A stretch of DNA of 64,000 nt from Bradyrhizobium arachidis (GCF_015291705.1 NZ_CP030050.1:3720001-3784000); one strand, 5' to 3'; shown: positions 1 through 9,315, numbered from the stretch's first letter. Program-made: numbers and translations. Notes: generated by a model not told the origin, from the letters alone.

Positions 1-52
1 GGGTGCCGATCCGCCGTGGAGTCACGAGGTGACGTGGAGCGTCTAGCCCACA

Positions 53-946
53 TCACAGCCTTGCGACGACTTTCTCGGCGCATTTGAGAAAGGTGCGGAT
101 CAGCGGGCTGTGCGCGTCGCGCCGCCAGCAGACCGCAATGTCGATGGAATCGCTGGCGTCCCGCAGCGGCCGGAACACGATGCCGCGTGGCGCGCCGAGC
201 TGCGCGCAGGCCGGCAGGATCGCAAAGCCTTCGCCGGCGAGGACGAGGCTCATCGCCGAATGCACCGTCTCCACCCGACTTGCGATCGGCATCACCACCT
301 GGTGCCGGCGCAGCAAGGCGACGACGGCCGAGGAGGCGGGGCCATGGTCGGGATGCGGCAGCGCGATCAGCGGACGGCCCTGCAATCTCGCCATCGGCAC
401 CGAGCTCAGGCGGGCGAGCGGCGAGGCGGTCGGCATGACCAGCATGAAGGGCTGCGCGCCGATCCGCGCCACCTGGATCTCGGGATGGTTGATGGCGGGC
501 ATGCACAGCGCGACCGTGACGCTGCGGTCGAGCAGCCGCGCCTCGCGGGTCGAGGCGCTGAGCTCGGCAAAGTCGAGGTCGACGCCGGGAATCGAGCGGC
601 GCAGCTCGGGAATGAGCCGCGGCAGCATCGCGTTCGCGAGCACGAACATGTAGCCGACCGACAGCCGCCCGCGCCGCCCCGAGGCAACCGCGCGCGCGGC
701 CTCGACGCCGTCGGCCGCCATCGCCAGCGCTTCGCCGGCGCGCGCCAGCAGCGCCTGGCCGGCCTCGGTCAGGTCCATGCCGCGCGTGCCACGGCGGAAC
801 AGCGGCGCGCCGACCTCGGCCTCGAGCTTGCGGATCTGCACCGAGAGCGGCGGCTGCGCCATCCGCAGCCGCTCGGCGGCCTTGCCGACACTGCGCGCCT
901 CGGCGACCGCGACGAAATAACGAAGCCGGCGGAGATCCATTGGCAT
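53..946 (-). CDS. LysR family transcriptional regulator
   Basis: A 297-residue LysR-type DNA-binding regulator. The N-terminus contains RRLRYFVAVAEA and a winged helix-turn-helix (LRMAQPPLSVQIRKLE), followed by a periplasmic-binding-protein-like effector domain to residue 297. The start was set at the ATG at 946, two codons before the MDLRRLRYF block; the open frame runs further upstream only because it is antisense to the amidase gene. It is transcribed divergently from the amidase and Dpp-type importer, so it probably controls them. A short dyad overlaps its start codon. The effector is unknown; family assignment is secure. Confidence 0.9.
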   Translation of the reverse strand: MPMDLRRLRYFVAVAEARSVGKAAERLRMAQPPLSVQIRKLEAEVGAPLFRRGTRGMDLTEAGQALLARAGEALAMAADGVEAARAVASGRRGRLSVGYMFVLANAMLPRLIPELRRSIPGVDLDFAELSASTREARLLDRSVTVALCMPAINHPEIQVARIGAQPFMLVMPTASPLARLSSVPMARLQGRPLIALPHPDHGPASSAVVALLRRHQVVMPIASRVETVHSAMSLVLAGEGFAILPACAQLGAPRGIVFRPLRDASDSIDIAVCWRRDAHSPLIRTFLKCAEKVVARL

Positions 947-960
947 ACCGAAAGCGTATG
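944..960. promoter_or_regulatory. Possible LysR operator (T-N11-A dyad)
   Basis: CATAC-N7-GTATG forms a five-base-pair dyad with a T-N11-A core (T946, A958), the general shape of a LysR binding site. It lies in the 115-base divergent space between the LysR gene and the amidase and overlaps the LysR start, which would fit autoregulation. Only the symmetry is seen; binding is inferred. Confidence 0.3.
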
Positions 961-1061
961 GGTTGGCGTCAAAAAACGTATTGGACGGCGAGTTAACAAA
1001 ACTGTCATTCTCGCTGTCAATGCCTGCCAACGGTGGCGGGCTTTCGGAGCGTGATGTGACG

Positions 1062-2483
1062 ATGAACGACGATCCCTGTCTCCTGTCCGCAACCGAGCTG
1101 CGCGGCCTCATCGCCGCCAGGAAGCTTTCGCCGGTCGAGGTCGTCGGCGCTGTGCTCGCGCGCGCCGAGGCGCTGCAGAGCGAGTTGAACTGCTTCATCA
1201 CGTTGTGTGGCGACGAGGCGATGGCGCAGGCTCGCGCCGCCGAGCGCAAGATGATGGCCGGCGAGCCGCTCGGCCTGCTGCATGGGCTTCCCGTTACCGT
1301 CAAGGACATCGTCAACACCAAGGGCGTGAAGACGACCTTCGGCGCCGTGCCCTACAAGGATAATGTGCCCACCGAAGATGCCGTCCCGGTGGCAAAGCTC
1401 CGCGCGGAAGGCGCGATCCTGATCGGCAAGACCACGACGCCGGAATTCGGCAGCAAGTGCCTGACCGACTCGCCGCTGTTCGGCCGCACCCGCAATGCGT
1501 GGAGCGCGGAGCGTTCCTCCGGCGGCTCCAGCGGCGGCGCGGCGGTGGCGGTGGCAAGCGGCATCGCGCCGCTGGCGATCGCGACCGACGGCGGTGGCTC
1601 GACCCGCATTCCGGCCGCCTGCAACGGCGTGGTGGGCCTGAAGCAGAGCAACGGCGTGATCGCGCACAGCCAGGCGCTCGACGCCTTCGGCAACCAGACC
1701 TATGTCACGCCGACGACGCGCACAGTCGCGGACACCGCGCTGATGATGCAGGCGATGGCGGGCGAGGATGCCTGCGATCCCTGGTCGATCGGCGTGCCCG
1801 TGCCCGATTTCGTCCGCACGGCTGCCCCGCGCGGCGACCTGCGCGGGCAAAAGATCCTGTACTGCCTGACGCCGCCGAGCCGCCCGGTTTCCGCCGATGT
1901 CGCGGCCAGCTTCAAGGCGAGCCTCGATCGGCTGGCGAGCCTTGGCGCCGAGCTCGAGGAATTCTCGGGCGAGGGGTTTGACATCGAGCCGATCTGGCGC
2001 GCGATCAACCACACGGTCTGGCGCACGCGCTTTGCCAAGCTCGTGGCCGAGCATGGCGATACGCTGAGCGAGGCCTTCGTCAAGCAGGTCGCGCTCGCGA
2101 CCCATGTCAGCGGCGTCGACTATCAGGAGGCAATGTTCGCGCGCACCGCGCTGTTCCGCCGCGTGCAATCGCTGCTTGCGCGCGGGCATGTTCTGGCGAT
2201 GCCGACGCTGACGCGCACCGCGCTGCCGATCGAGCAGGACCTGTTCGGCACCATCGAGATCGATGGCAAGCTCTTCGACAGCGTCCGCCCGCACTGGTTC
2301 CCCTGGACCATGCCGTTCAACATGACCGGCCATCCCGCGATCAGTCTGCCCTGCGGCTTCGGCCGTGACGGCCTGCCGATCGGGCTCCAGCTCGTCGGCC
2401 GCTTCCGCACTGACGCAGAATTGCTGCGCGTCAGCGCGCTGTTCGAGGCCTCAACCGACCTTCTGTCCCGCCGGCCTGGCTGA
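1062..2483 (+). CDS. Amidase (amidase signature family)
   Basis: Amidase signature enzyme of 473 residues that hydrolyses a carboxamide to acid and ammonia. The Ser-cisSer-Lys catalytic set is visible: the lysine in TVKDIVNTKG (near residue 79) and the serines in the glycine-rich signature RSSGGSSGGAAVAVASG (near residues 148-164). The ATG at 1062 was chosen because GGAG stands about eleven bases upstream and because upstream in-frame residues do not resemble the family. It is followed after 84 bases by a peptide-type ABC importer, so it likely processes an imported amide or peptide-like compound. A GatA role is unlikely: no gatB or gatC adjoins it. Confidence 0.9.
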   Translation: MNDDPCLLSATELRGLIAARKLSPVEVVGAVLARAEALQSELNCFITLCGDEAMAQARAAERKMMAGEPLGLLHGLPVTVKDIVNTKGVKTTFGAVPYKDNVPTEDAVPVAKLRAEGAILIGKTTTPEFGSKCLTDSPLFGRTRNAWSAERSSGGSSGGAAVAVASGIAPLAIATDGGGSTRIPAACNGVVGLKQSNGVIAHSQALDAFGNQTYVTPTTRTVADTALMMQAMAGEDACDPWSIGVPVPDFVRTAAPRGDLRGQKILYCLTPPSRPVSADVAASFKASLDRLASLGAELEEFSGEGFDIEPIWRAINHTVWRTRFAKLVAEHGDTLSEAFVKQVALATHVSGVDYQEAMFARTALFRRVQSLLARGHVLAMPTLTRTALPIEQDLFGTIEIDGKLFDSVRPHWFPWTMPFNMTGHPAISLPCGFGRDGLPIGLQLVGRFRTDAELLRVSALFEASTDLLSRRPG

Positions 2484-2567
2484 GGTGAGGACCATGCCGC
2501 AAAGGACTTGCGTTGGCCGTCCGGACATGTTGATCGTGCCTCGGATGAGCCCCGAACCTGAACGCGC

Positions 2568-3518
2568 ATGAGCGTATTTGTCCTTCGACGTGTCCTGACC
2601 TTGCTGGCGACGCTGGTCGGCGCATCCGTGATCATTTTCCTGGTGCTGGACGCCCTGCCGGGCAATGCCGCGCAGATGCTGATGGGTGCCGACGCTTCGG
2701 CCGATGCGGTGCGCGCGCTCACCGTCAAGCTCGGGCTCGACCAGCCGCTGGCGGTCCGCTATCTGCAATGGATCAAGGGCCTCTTCGTCGGCGACCTCGG
2801 CAACTCCTATGTCTACGGCACCCCGGTCGCGAGCCTGATCGCGGAGCGGCTGGTGCTGACCATTCCGCTCGCGATCATGTCGATGCTGATCACGGTGACG
2901 CTGGCGCTCTCGGCCGGCATCTACACCGCCGCCAACCACAACAAGCTCGGCGACGTCGGCGTGATGTCGCTGACGCAAGTGGGCATCGCGCTGCCGAATT
3001 TCTGGTTCGCGATCCTGCTGGTGTTGTTGTTCTCGGTGCGGCTGCAATGGCTTTCGGCGGGCGGCTTTGCCGGCTGGGAGGACGGCATCTGGCCGGGCAT
3101 CAAGTCGCTGCTGCTGCCGGCGATCTCGCTCGCGGTGGTGCAGGCCGCGATCCTTGCGCGCGTGACGCGCTCGGCCGTGCTCGAAGTGCTGCGTGAGGAT
3201 TTCGTGCGCACGGCGCGCGCGAAGGGGCTCGGCAAGCGCGAGGTGCTGTGGCGCCACGTGCTGCGCAACGCCATGATTCCCGTGATGACGGTGATGGGCC
3301 TGCAATTCGCCAACCTGCTCGCCGGCACCATCGTGATCGAGAACGTGTTCTATCTGCCGGGCCTCGGCCGGCTGATCTTCCAGTCGATCGCCAACCGCGA
3401 CCTGATCGTGGTGCGGAATTGCGTGATGCTGCTGGCGGCCATGGTCGTCGTCGTGAATTTCGTGGTCGACGTGCTCTATGCGTTCATCGATCCCCGCATC
3501 AAGGTCCATGACCTGTGA
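2568..3518 (+). CDS. ABC transporter permease (DppB/OppB family)
   Basis: Inner-membrane permease of 316 residues for a peptide/nickel-type importer. It has an N-terminal membrane segment (VLTLLATLVGASVIIFLVL), the family's N-terminal region with NSYVYGTPV, several further membrane spans, and a cytoplasmic EAA-like loop (RTARAKGLGKREVLWRHVLRNA) that contacts the ATPase, here noted by its key residues RTARAKGLG and HVLRNA. Its stop overlaps the GTG of the next gene by four bases. It would form a heterodimer with the DppC-like product. Substrate is not determined. Confidence 0.92.
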   Translation: MSVFVLRRVLTLLATLVGASVIIFLVLDALPGNAAQMLMGADASADAVRALTVKLGLDQPLAVRYLQWIKGLFVGDLGNSYVYGTPVASLIAERLVLTIPLAIMSMLITVTLALSAGIYTAANHNKLGDVGVMSLTQVGIALPNFWFAILLVLLFSVRLQWLSAGGFAGWEDGIWPGIKSLLLPAISLAVVQAAILARVTRSAVLEVLREDFVRTARAKGLGKREVLWRHVLRNAMIPVMTVMGLQFANLLAGTIVIENVFYLPGLGRLIFQSIANRDLIVVRNCVMLLAAMVVVVNFVVDVLYAFIDPRIKVHDL

Positions 3519-4408
3519 GCGCGCCCTTGACCACTCCGCTTGACGCGCCGTTCGCCACGCGCCGCTTGCCGGCCCGCACGTTCTGGGGCCGCGCGTTGCG
3601 CCATCGCAGCTTTGTGCTGGGCGGGGCGCTCAGCCTGCTGGTGCTTGTCTCGGCGCTGCTCTCGCTGGTGTGGACGCCGTGGTCGCCCTACGAGATCGAT
3701 ATCGCCTCGAAACTGCGGCCGCCGTCGGCGGCGCATTGGCTCGGCACTGATTCCTTCGGCCGCGACATCGTCTCGCTGCTGCTCGCTGGCGCGCGCTCGA
3801 CCATTCTGGTCGGCATCATCGCCGTCAGCATCGGTCTCACCTTCGGCGTCTGCCTCGGCCTGATTGCGTCGGCCAAACGCGGCTGGACCGAAGAGATCAT
3901 CATGCGCTTCTCCGACTTCACCTTCGCCTTTCCGGCCGTGCTGTCCGCGATCATGCTCGCCGCGGTCGTGGGGCCGGGCATGGTGACCTCGATCGTCGCG
4001 ATCGGCATCTTCCAGATCCCGACGCTGACCCGGCTGACGCGTGGTTCGGCCAACGCGATCTGGGCGCGCGAATTCGTGCTGGCGGCGCGCGCAGCGGGGA
4101 AGGGTAAATTCCGCATCACCATCGAGCACGTACTGCCGAACATCCTGTCGATCCTGATCGTGCAGGTGACCATCCAGTTCGCGCTCGCCATTCTTGCCGA
4201 GGCTGCGCTCTCCTATCTCGGTCTCGGCACGCAGCCGCCGCAGCCGTCCTGGGGCCGCATGCTGAACGATGCGCAGACGCTGCTGTTCCAATCGCCGATG
4301 CTCGCGGTCTATCCGGGCGCGGCGATCGCGATTGCCGTGCTCGGCCTCAATCTGCTCGGCGATGGATTGCGCGATCTGCTCGATCCCCGGCTGGCGCGGG
4401 AGCGGTGA
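3515..4408 (+). CDS. ABC transporter permease (DppC/OppC family)
   Basis: Second inner-membrane permease, 297 residues. It shows the OppC N-terminal span (SFVLGGALSLLVLVSALLSL), the conserved HWLGTDSFGRDIVSLLLAGA block typical of this subfamily, and an EAA loop around AARAAGKGKFRITIEHVLPN. It starts with GTG at 3515 inside the stop of the preceding permease gene (GTGA overlap), and its own TGA overlaps the GTG of the ATPase gene, so all are translationally coupled. Family assignment is firm; substrate is inferred only as a peptide-like or amide compound from the operon. Confidence 0.92.
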   Translation: MSAPLTTPLDAPFATRRLPARTFWGRALRHRSFVLGGALSLLVLVSALLSLVWTPWSPYEIDIASKLRPPSAAHWLGTDSFGRDIVSLLLAGARSTILVGIIAVSIGLTFGVCLGLIASAKRGWTEEIIMRFSDFTFAFPAVLSAIMLAAVVGPGMVTSIVAIGIFQIPTLTRLTRGSANAIWAREFVLAARAAGKGKFRITIEHVLPNILSILIVQVTIQFALAILAEAALSYLGLGTQPPQPSWGRMLNDAQTLLFQSPMLAVYPGAAIAIAVLGLNLLGDGLRDLLDPRLARER

Positions 4409-5424
4409 CGATGGGCGAGGGCGCAAACATGCCGCTGATCGAGGTCGCCAATCTCGGCGTCCGCCTCAACACCAGCCGCGGCCCGGCGCAGGCCGTGCGC
4501 GGCGTCAGCTTCACCCTGAAGCGCGGCGAGACGCTGGGGCTTGTCGGCGAATCCGGCTGCGGCAAGTCGGTCACCGCGCTGTCGCTGATGGGCCTCTTGC
4601 CCGAGAGTGCGCTCGTCACCGGCAGCATCAGGCTGGACGGCAGCGAGCTCGCGGGACTATCGGATGCAGCCTATTGCCGTCTGCGCGGCAACCGCATCAG
4701 CATGATTTTTCAGGAGCCGATGACCGCGCTCAACCCGATGCACACGATCGGGCACCAGGTTGCCGAGCCGCTGCGGCGTCACAAGAAATACTCGGCGGCG
4801 CAGGCGCGGCGCGAAGCGATCGCCTTGCTCGATCGTGTCGGACTGCCCGATCCGGCCAGGCGCGTTGATGCCTATCCGCACCAGTTCTCCGGCGGGCAGC
4901 GTCAGCGCGTCACCATTGCCATGGCGCTCGCCTGCGAGCCTGATCTCTTGATCGCGGACGAGCCGACCACCGCGCTCGACGTCACCATCCAGGGCCAGAT
5001 CCTCGACCTCATCGCCGATCTCGTCGAGGAGCGCGGCATGTCGATGATCCTGATCTCGCACGATCTCGGCGTCATCGCCGAGAACGTGCAGCGCATGATG
5101 GTGATGTATGGCGGTACCGTGGTCGAGAGCGGCCCGACCGACGAGGTGTTCCGCCGCATGGGACATCCCTACACGCAGGGCCTGTTCCGCGCCCGCCCGA
5201 AGCTCGGCGCGCGCAAGGGCACGCGGCTGACGACGATCTCTGGTACCGTGCCGGAGCTCGCGGACCTTCCGGCCGGGTGCACCTTTGCCGATCGGTGTCC
5301 GCTCGTGATCGATGCCTGCCGTGCTGCGCTGCCGCCGATGGCGGATGTCGGACCCGGACATGGCGTTCGTTGTATCAGGACCGACGTCTCGATGGCTGCA
5401 AATGTCGGAGCGCTGTCGGCATGA
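4405..5424 (+). CDS. ABC transporter ATP-binding protein (DppD/OppD family)
   Basis: First nucleotide-binding subunit, 339 residues. Walker A is GESGCGKS (near residue 50), the Q-loop is in MIFQEPMTALNPM, the ABC signature is FSGGQRQR, Walker B ends LLIADEPTTALDVT, and the H-loop is ISHDLGV. The C-terminal extension carries the oligopeptide-transporter domain with cysteines in GCTFADRCPL, which in relatives can hold an iron-sulfur cluster. The GTG at 4405 overlaps the upstream stop; an ATG at 4411 is an equally possible start. It overlaps the next ATPase gene by four bases. Confidence 0.93.
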   Translation: MTMGEGANMPLIEVANLGVRLNTSRGPAQAVRGVSFTLKRGETLGLVGESGCGKSVTALSLMGLLPESALVTGSIRLDGSELAGLSDAAYCRLRGNRISMIFQEPMTALNPMHTIGHQVAEPLRRHKKYSAAQARREAIALLDRVGLPDPARRVDAYPHQFSGGQRQRVTIAMALACEPDLLIADEPTTALDVTIQGQILDLIADLVEERGMSMILISHDLGVIAENVQRMMVMYGGTVVESGPTDEVFRRMGHPYTQGLFRARPKLGARKGTRLTTISGTVPELADLPAGCTFADRCPLVIDACRAALPPMADVGPGHGVRCIRTDVSMAANVGALSA

Positions 5425-6425
5425 GCACCGCGCCGCTTCTCGACGTCAGGGATCTCGAGCAACGCTACACGCTGCCGCGCGAGAGTCTGTTCCGCCCGCC
5501 CGGCCAGGTGCGCGCGCTCAACGGCGTCAGCGTGACGGTCGCGGCCGGCAAGAGCCTCGGCATCGTCGGCGAGTCCGGCTCCGGCAAGTCCACCTTCGCG
5601 CGCGTCGTGATGGCGCTGGAGCGGCCGACATCGGGAGCGGTCACGCTGCTCGGCCGCGACCTCAACCGCGTCCCAGCGGACGAGCTGCGCCGCGCGCGCC
5701 GCGACTTCCAGATGGTGTTCCAGGATCCGTACGGCTCGCTCGATCCGCGCCAGACCATCGCGCGCATCGTCGCCGAGCCGCTCACGGTGCTGGAAGGCGC
5801 CGACCGCAGCACCTTTCGCGCGCGCGTTTCGACGGTGCTGCGGCAGGTCGGCTTGCGAGATGCCGACATGGACAAATATCCGCATGAGTTCTCCGGCGGT
5901 CAGCGCCAGCGCATCGCGATCGCGCGCGCGCTGATCACCCAGCCGAAGCTGATCGTCGCCGACGAGCCGGTCTCCGCGCTCGACGTCTCCGTGCAGGCGC
6001 AGGTGCTCAACCTGATGCAGGACCTGCAGGAGCAGTTCGGCCTCAGCTACATCCTGATCAGCCACGACCTCGCCGTCGTCGATTATCTCTGCGACGAGGT
6101 CGCGGTGATGTATCTCGGCCGGATCGTCGAGCAGGGACGTCCCGAGGATCTGTTCGAGCGCTGCGCCCATCCCTATACGCGGGCGCTGCTGGATGCCGTG
6201 CCGCGGGCGCGTGCCGGGGGCGGCCGGCGCCGCCGCGGGGCCCAAGTGATCGCCTCGCAATCGGCAGCCGCAACGGGGTGCCCCTATGTCGCGCGCTGTC
6301 CACTTGCCGACCAGCATTGCCGCGAGGTTCCGCCCTTGCTACGCAAGGTGGGCGAGGGGCACCTTGCCGCCTGCCACAAGGCGGAGGCGGTGATGGCGTT
6401 GCCGCAGGCGGCCATGGAAGGTTAG
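5421..6425 (+). CDS. ABC transporter ATP-binding protein (DppF/OppF family)
   Basis: Second nucleotide-binding subunit, 334 residues. Walker A GESGSGKST, signature FSGGQRQR, Walker B IVADEPVSALDV and switch histidine ISHDLAV are intact, and the Dpp/Opp C-terminal tail includes GCPYVARCPL. The ATG at 5421 (ATGA overlap with the preceding stop) gives the expected N-terminus MSTAPLLDVRDLEQRY; the longer open frame from 5277 would run inside the upstream gene and is rejected. With the first ATPase it would energise the permease pair. Confidence 0.93.
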   Translation: MSTAPLLDVRDLEQRYTLPRESLFRPPGQVRALNGVSVTVAAGKSLGIVGESGSGKSTFARVVMALERPTSGAVTLLGRDLNRVPADELRRARRDFQMVFQDPYGSLDPRQTIARIVAEPLTVLEGADRSTFRARVSTVLRQVGLRDADMDKYPHEFSGGQRQRIAIARALITQPKLIVADEPVSALDVSVQAQVLNLMQDLQEQFGLSYILISHDLAVVDYLCDEVAVMYLGRIVEQGRPEDLFERCAHPYTRALLDAVPRARAGGGRRRRGAQVIASQSAAATGCPYVARCPLADQHCREVPPLLRKVGEGHLAACHKAEAVMALPQAAMEG

Positions 6426-6479
6426 TGTCCGCCGCAGGATTGGCGTAGGCTCAAAGAAAGCAGGCCGGGGAGTTACGAG

Positions 6480-7976
6480 ATGTTCAGGAAGCTATCGATC
6501 GTCGCTATTGCCGCAGCGCTCGCCGCGGCGCCGCTGCCGGTGCTGGCGCAGGGCAAGAAGGACAGCGTCGTCATGGCGATGACGCTGGAGCCGCCGGGGC
6601 TCGATCCCACCAACGCGGCGGCTGCCGCGATCGCCGAGGTCACGCTCTACAACATCTACGAGACCCTGACCAAGATCAACGAGGACGGCTCCGTCGCGCC
6701 CCTGCTGGCGGAGAGCTGGACCGCATCACCGGACCTCAAGACCTATACGTTCAAGCTGCGCAAGGGCGTCAAATTCCACAACGGCGAGGCGTTCGATTCT
6801 GCCGCGGTAAAGTTCTCGTTCGAGCGCAACGCGGCCGCCACCAGCACCAACAAGGACAAGAGCCTGTTCCAGGCGTTCGAGAAGGTCGAGGCGCCCGACG
6901 CCGACACGGTGGTGATCACCCTGAAATATGGTGAGCCGAACCTGCCGTTCCTGCTCGGGCAGGCGAGCGGCTCGATCGTCGAGCCGAAGAGCGCCGCCAC
7001 CAATGTCACGCAGCCGGTCGGCACCGGGCCCTATCAACTCGGCGCCTGGGCCAAGGGCTCCTCGATCACGCTGAACAAATGGGCCGACTATCGCAACGCC
7101 TCCGCGGTCAAGCTCTCGAAGGTGACGATCCGCTTCATCTCCGATCCCGCAGCGCAGGCCGCGGCGCTGCTGTCGGGCGACGTCGATGCGTTCCCGCGTG
7201 TGTCGGCCCAGCGTACCATCGCGCAGTTCAAGGCCGATCCGCGCTTTAACGTCATGATCGGCGGCTCCAGGGCCAAGACCATCGTCGGCATCAACGAAAA
7301 GAAGAAGCCGCTGGATGACGTCCGCGTCCGTCGCGCCATCCTGGCCGCGATCGACCGCAAGGCGATGATCGACGGCGCCGTCGATGGTTTCGGCACGCCG
7401 ATCGGCAGCTTCTACGTGCCGGGTGCGCTCGGCTATGTCGACACCACCGGCATCAATCCCTACGACCCGGAGAAGGCCAAGAAGCTGCTCGCTGAAGCCG
7501 GCGTCACCACGCCGCTCGAGCTGTCACTCAAGCTGCCGCCGCCGCCCTATGCGCGCCAGGGCGGCGAGATCCTCGCGGCCCAGCTCGCCAAGGTCGGCAT
7601 CATCGCCAAGATCGAGAACGTCGAATGGGCGCAGTGGCTGTCGCAGGTGTTCGCGGCCAACGGTCCGCATAATTACGATCTCACCATCGTCAGCCATGTC
7701 GAGCCGTTCGATCTCGTCAAGATCACCGAGCCGGACTACTATCTCGGCTACAACAACGAGGCGTTCAACGCGCTCTACAAGCAGATCGTGTCGACGCCGG
7801 ACGAAGCCGCCCGCGCAAAGCTGCTGGGCGACGCCCAACGCATGCTGGCCACCGACGCGGTGGCCGGATTCCTCTACCAGCCGCAGCTGATCACCATCAC
7901 GAACAAGAAGCTGAAGGGCGTCTGGAAGGAAGTGCCGCAATACGAGAACGATTTCTCGACGTGGTCCTGGGAGTAG
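6480..7976 (+). CDS. ABC transporter substrate-binding protein (family 5)
   Basis: Periplasmic extracytoplasmic solute receptor of 498 residues, SBP_bac_5 type, which binds peptides, nickel or similar ligands for the importer encoded just upstream. A Sec signal peptide ends near APLPVLAQG; the mature protein has the typical early block LEPPGLDPTNAA and the YETLTKI and PLLAESWTASPD motifs of this family. It lies 54 bases after the last ATPase gene and ends the operon, followed by a rho-independent terminator. The unusual gene order, with the receptor last, is not rare in these bacteria. Ligand unknown. Confidence 0.93.
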   Translation: MFRKLSIVAIAAALAAAPLPVLAQGKKDSVVMAMTLEPPGLDPTNAAAAAIAEVTLYNIYETLTKINEDGSVAPLLAESWTASPDLKTYTFKLRKGVKFHNGEAFDSAAVKFSFERNAAATSTNKDKSLFQAFEKVEAPDADTVVITLKYGEPNLPFLLGQASGSIVEPKSAATNVTQPVGTGPYQLGAWAKGSSITLNKWADYRNASAVKLSKVTIRFISDPAAQAAALLSGDVDAFPRVSAQRTIAQFKADPRFNVMIGGSRAKTIVGINEKKKPLDDVRVRRAILAAIDRKAMIDGAVDGFGTPIGSFYVPGALGYVDTTGINPYDPEKAKKLLAEAGVTTPLELSLKLPPPPYARQGGEILAAQLAKVGIIAKIENVEWAQWLSQVFAANGPHNYDLTIVSHVEPFDLVKITEPDYYLGYNNEAFNALYKQIVSTPDEAARAKLLGDAQRMLATDAVAGFLYQPQLITITNKKLKGVWKEVPQYENDFSTWSWE

Positions 7977-8014
7977 GGACTGCGCGACCAAGTCGAACCT
8001 GTCGTTTCAACATC

Positions 8015-8045
8015 GGCCTCTTCCCATCGGGGAGAGGCCATTTTC
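8015..8045 (+). terminator. Rho-independent terminator after the Dpp-type operon
   Basis: GGCCTCTTCCC and GGGGAGAGGCC form an eleven-pair stem (one G-U) around a short ATC loop, followed by ATTTTCTT. It stands 38 bases after the stop of the solute-binding protein gene, in the right direction to end the amidase/importer transcript. Confidence 0.75.
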
Positions 8046-8124
8046 TTGGCCCGTCCAAACAGAAACCTGAAAACAACCCCATGCACAGTAGCCCGGGTAG
8101 TCATTTCAATGGCTTGCGCGCGCG

Positions 8125-8170
8125 GCCCGACGGCATGCGCAAATTCTCGATGCCGGTTGACCCGTCGGGC
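8125..8170. repeat. Nested inverted repeat (REP-like)
   Basis: GCCCGACGG (8125-8133) pairs with CCGTCGGGC (8162-8170), and inside it CGGCAT pairs with ATGCCG. The second arm is followed by AAAA. The form is that of the short intergenic palindromic elements common in rhizobial genomes; that it is a dispersed family is inferred, as only one copy is in the window. Confidence 0.45.
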
Positions 8171-8338
8171 AAAACACTGGCATGATGGCATCATCGAAGA
8201 AGGCCGCACCGCTTTCACGGGTGAGCGCCGCCTCTGTTGATCACCCCAACTTGAACGATTGAAACCCTCATGCGTTAGCCCGGCGCAGGATGGTCGCTTG
8301 CCGTGCGATCCAGCGCGCGTGTTTGCGGAGGTCGCTCA

Positions 8339-9313
8339 TTGCTCAAACTATACAGGTGGCCGTCCGACGACTGGCAAAGCATCCACACGGAAATGCCCTC
8401 GGAGATCATCTGGGCTGACCTCCTGAACGCAACCGCGGAGGAGAAGCAGTTCGTCGAGCGTTTGCTGAAGATACGGATTCCGTCCGAGGATTCGCTCAGT
8501 GAGATCGAGGCGTCGAGCCGCCTGATCCTCGACCACGGCACGCTCTATCTCAGCTCGCCTGCGGTCCGGCACAACGAGGACAACGAGGCCGAGATCACGC
8601 CGGTAGGATTTCTCATCGGCCCGCACGTGCTGGTGACGGTGCGTTTCGCGCAACTGCCGACCTTCGACGACGTCGGCAAGCGGATCGGCTCCGACGACAG
8701 CCTGGAGAACGGCATGTGTGTGTTCACCAGCCTGCTCGAAGCCATGATCGACCGCGGCGCCGATGTTCTGGAGCATCTCGGCGCCAAGGTCGACAAACTA
8801 TCCCACGGTGTCTTCAAGGGAGGGCTCGTCCGCACCAAGCGCCCGGTGCGCTCCAGCCGCAGGATGCGCGAAGCGCTGGAGAACATCGGCGATCTCGCCG
8901 ATCGTCTCGCCAAGGTGCGGGACGTCCTGCTCGGCGTCGGCCGCGTCGCCTCGTTTGCCCACGATGTCGGGAGCGACTGGATCACCGCTGCATCGAAGAA
9001 GCGCCTCCAGGCCGTGTCGAAGGACGTCGCCTCGCTCAGCGACTACGAGACGCGCTTGACCGACAAGATCCAGCTTCTGCTCGATGCGGTGCTCGGCTTC
9101 ATCAACATCCAGCAGAACGAGCTGTTCAAGATCCTGACGATCGTCTCGGTCGTCGGCGTGCCGCCGACCATCCTGGTCGGCATCTGGGGCATGAACTTCA
9201 AGCACATGCCGGAGCTCGACTGGACGTTTGGTTATCCGTTGGCCTGGCTCGCGGTCATCGCCAGCGCCTTGCTGCCGCTGTTCTGGTTCAAGCGGCGCGG
9301 CTGGTTCGAGTGA
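8339..9313 (+). CDS. CorA family magnesium/divalent cation transporter
   Basis: CorA-type inner-membrane channel of 324 residues for magnesium, cobalt or related divalent cations. The long cytoplasmic N-terminal domain leads into two C-terminal membrane helices; the first ends in the pore motif GMN (GIWGMNFKHMPE), and the second is WLAVIASALLPLFWFKRRGW with a basic tail. A TTG start at 8339 is preferred over the GTG at 8303 because GGAGG stands seven bases before it. The acidic loop after GMN (MPELDW) fits the family. A zinc efflux role (ZntB-like) cannot be excluded. Confidence 0.9.
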   Translation: MLKLYRWPSDDWQSIHTEMPSEIIWADLLNATAEEKQFVERLLKIRIPSEDSLSEIEASSRLILDHGTLYLSSPAVRHNEDNEAEITPVGFLIGPHVLVTVRFAQLPTFDDVGKRIGSDDSLENGMCVFTSLLEAMIDRGADVLEHLGAKVDKLSHGVFKGGLVRTKRPVRSSRRMREALENIGDLADRLAKVRDVLLGVGRVASFAHDVGSDWITAASKKRLQAVSKDVASLSDYETRLTDKIQLLLDAVLGFINIQQNELFKILTIVSVVGVPPTILVGIWGMNFKHMPELDWTFGYPLAWLAVIASALLPLFWFKRRGWFE

Positions 9314-9315
9314 TG

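Larger units (their letters stand above)
7977..8338. other. Intergenic stretch with a terminator and a nested palindrome
   Basis: This 362-base gap holds the terminator at 8015-8045 and an inverted repeat at 8125-8170. Short open frames here (for example 8046-8240) have no family features or ribosome binding sites and read as noise. No promoter could be placed with confidence for the CorA-type gene. Confidence 0.5.

Noticed and set aside
947..1321. N-terminal extension of the LysR protein in the open frame to 1321
   Set aside because: The extra residues are low in family features, run antisense through the amidase gene and come before a canonical LysR start.
1017..2333. Long minus-strand frame opposite the amidase
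   Set aside because: It is a GC-rich shadow; its protein is rich in Arg, His and Ala without any domain, while the plus frame has an intact amidase signature.
8303..8338. GTG start at 8303 for the CorA-type protein
   Set aside because: The TTG at 8339 has GGAGG seven bases upstream, and the extra twelve residues do not look like the family N-terminus.
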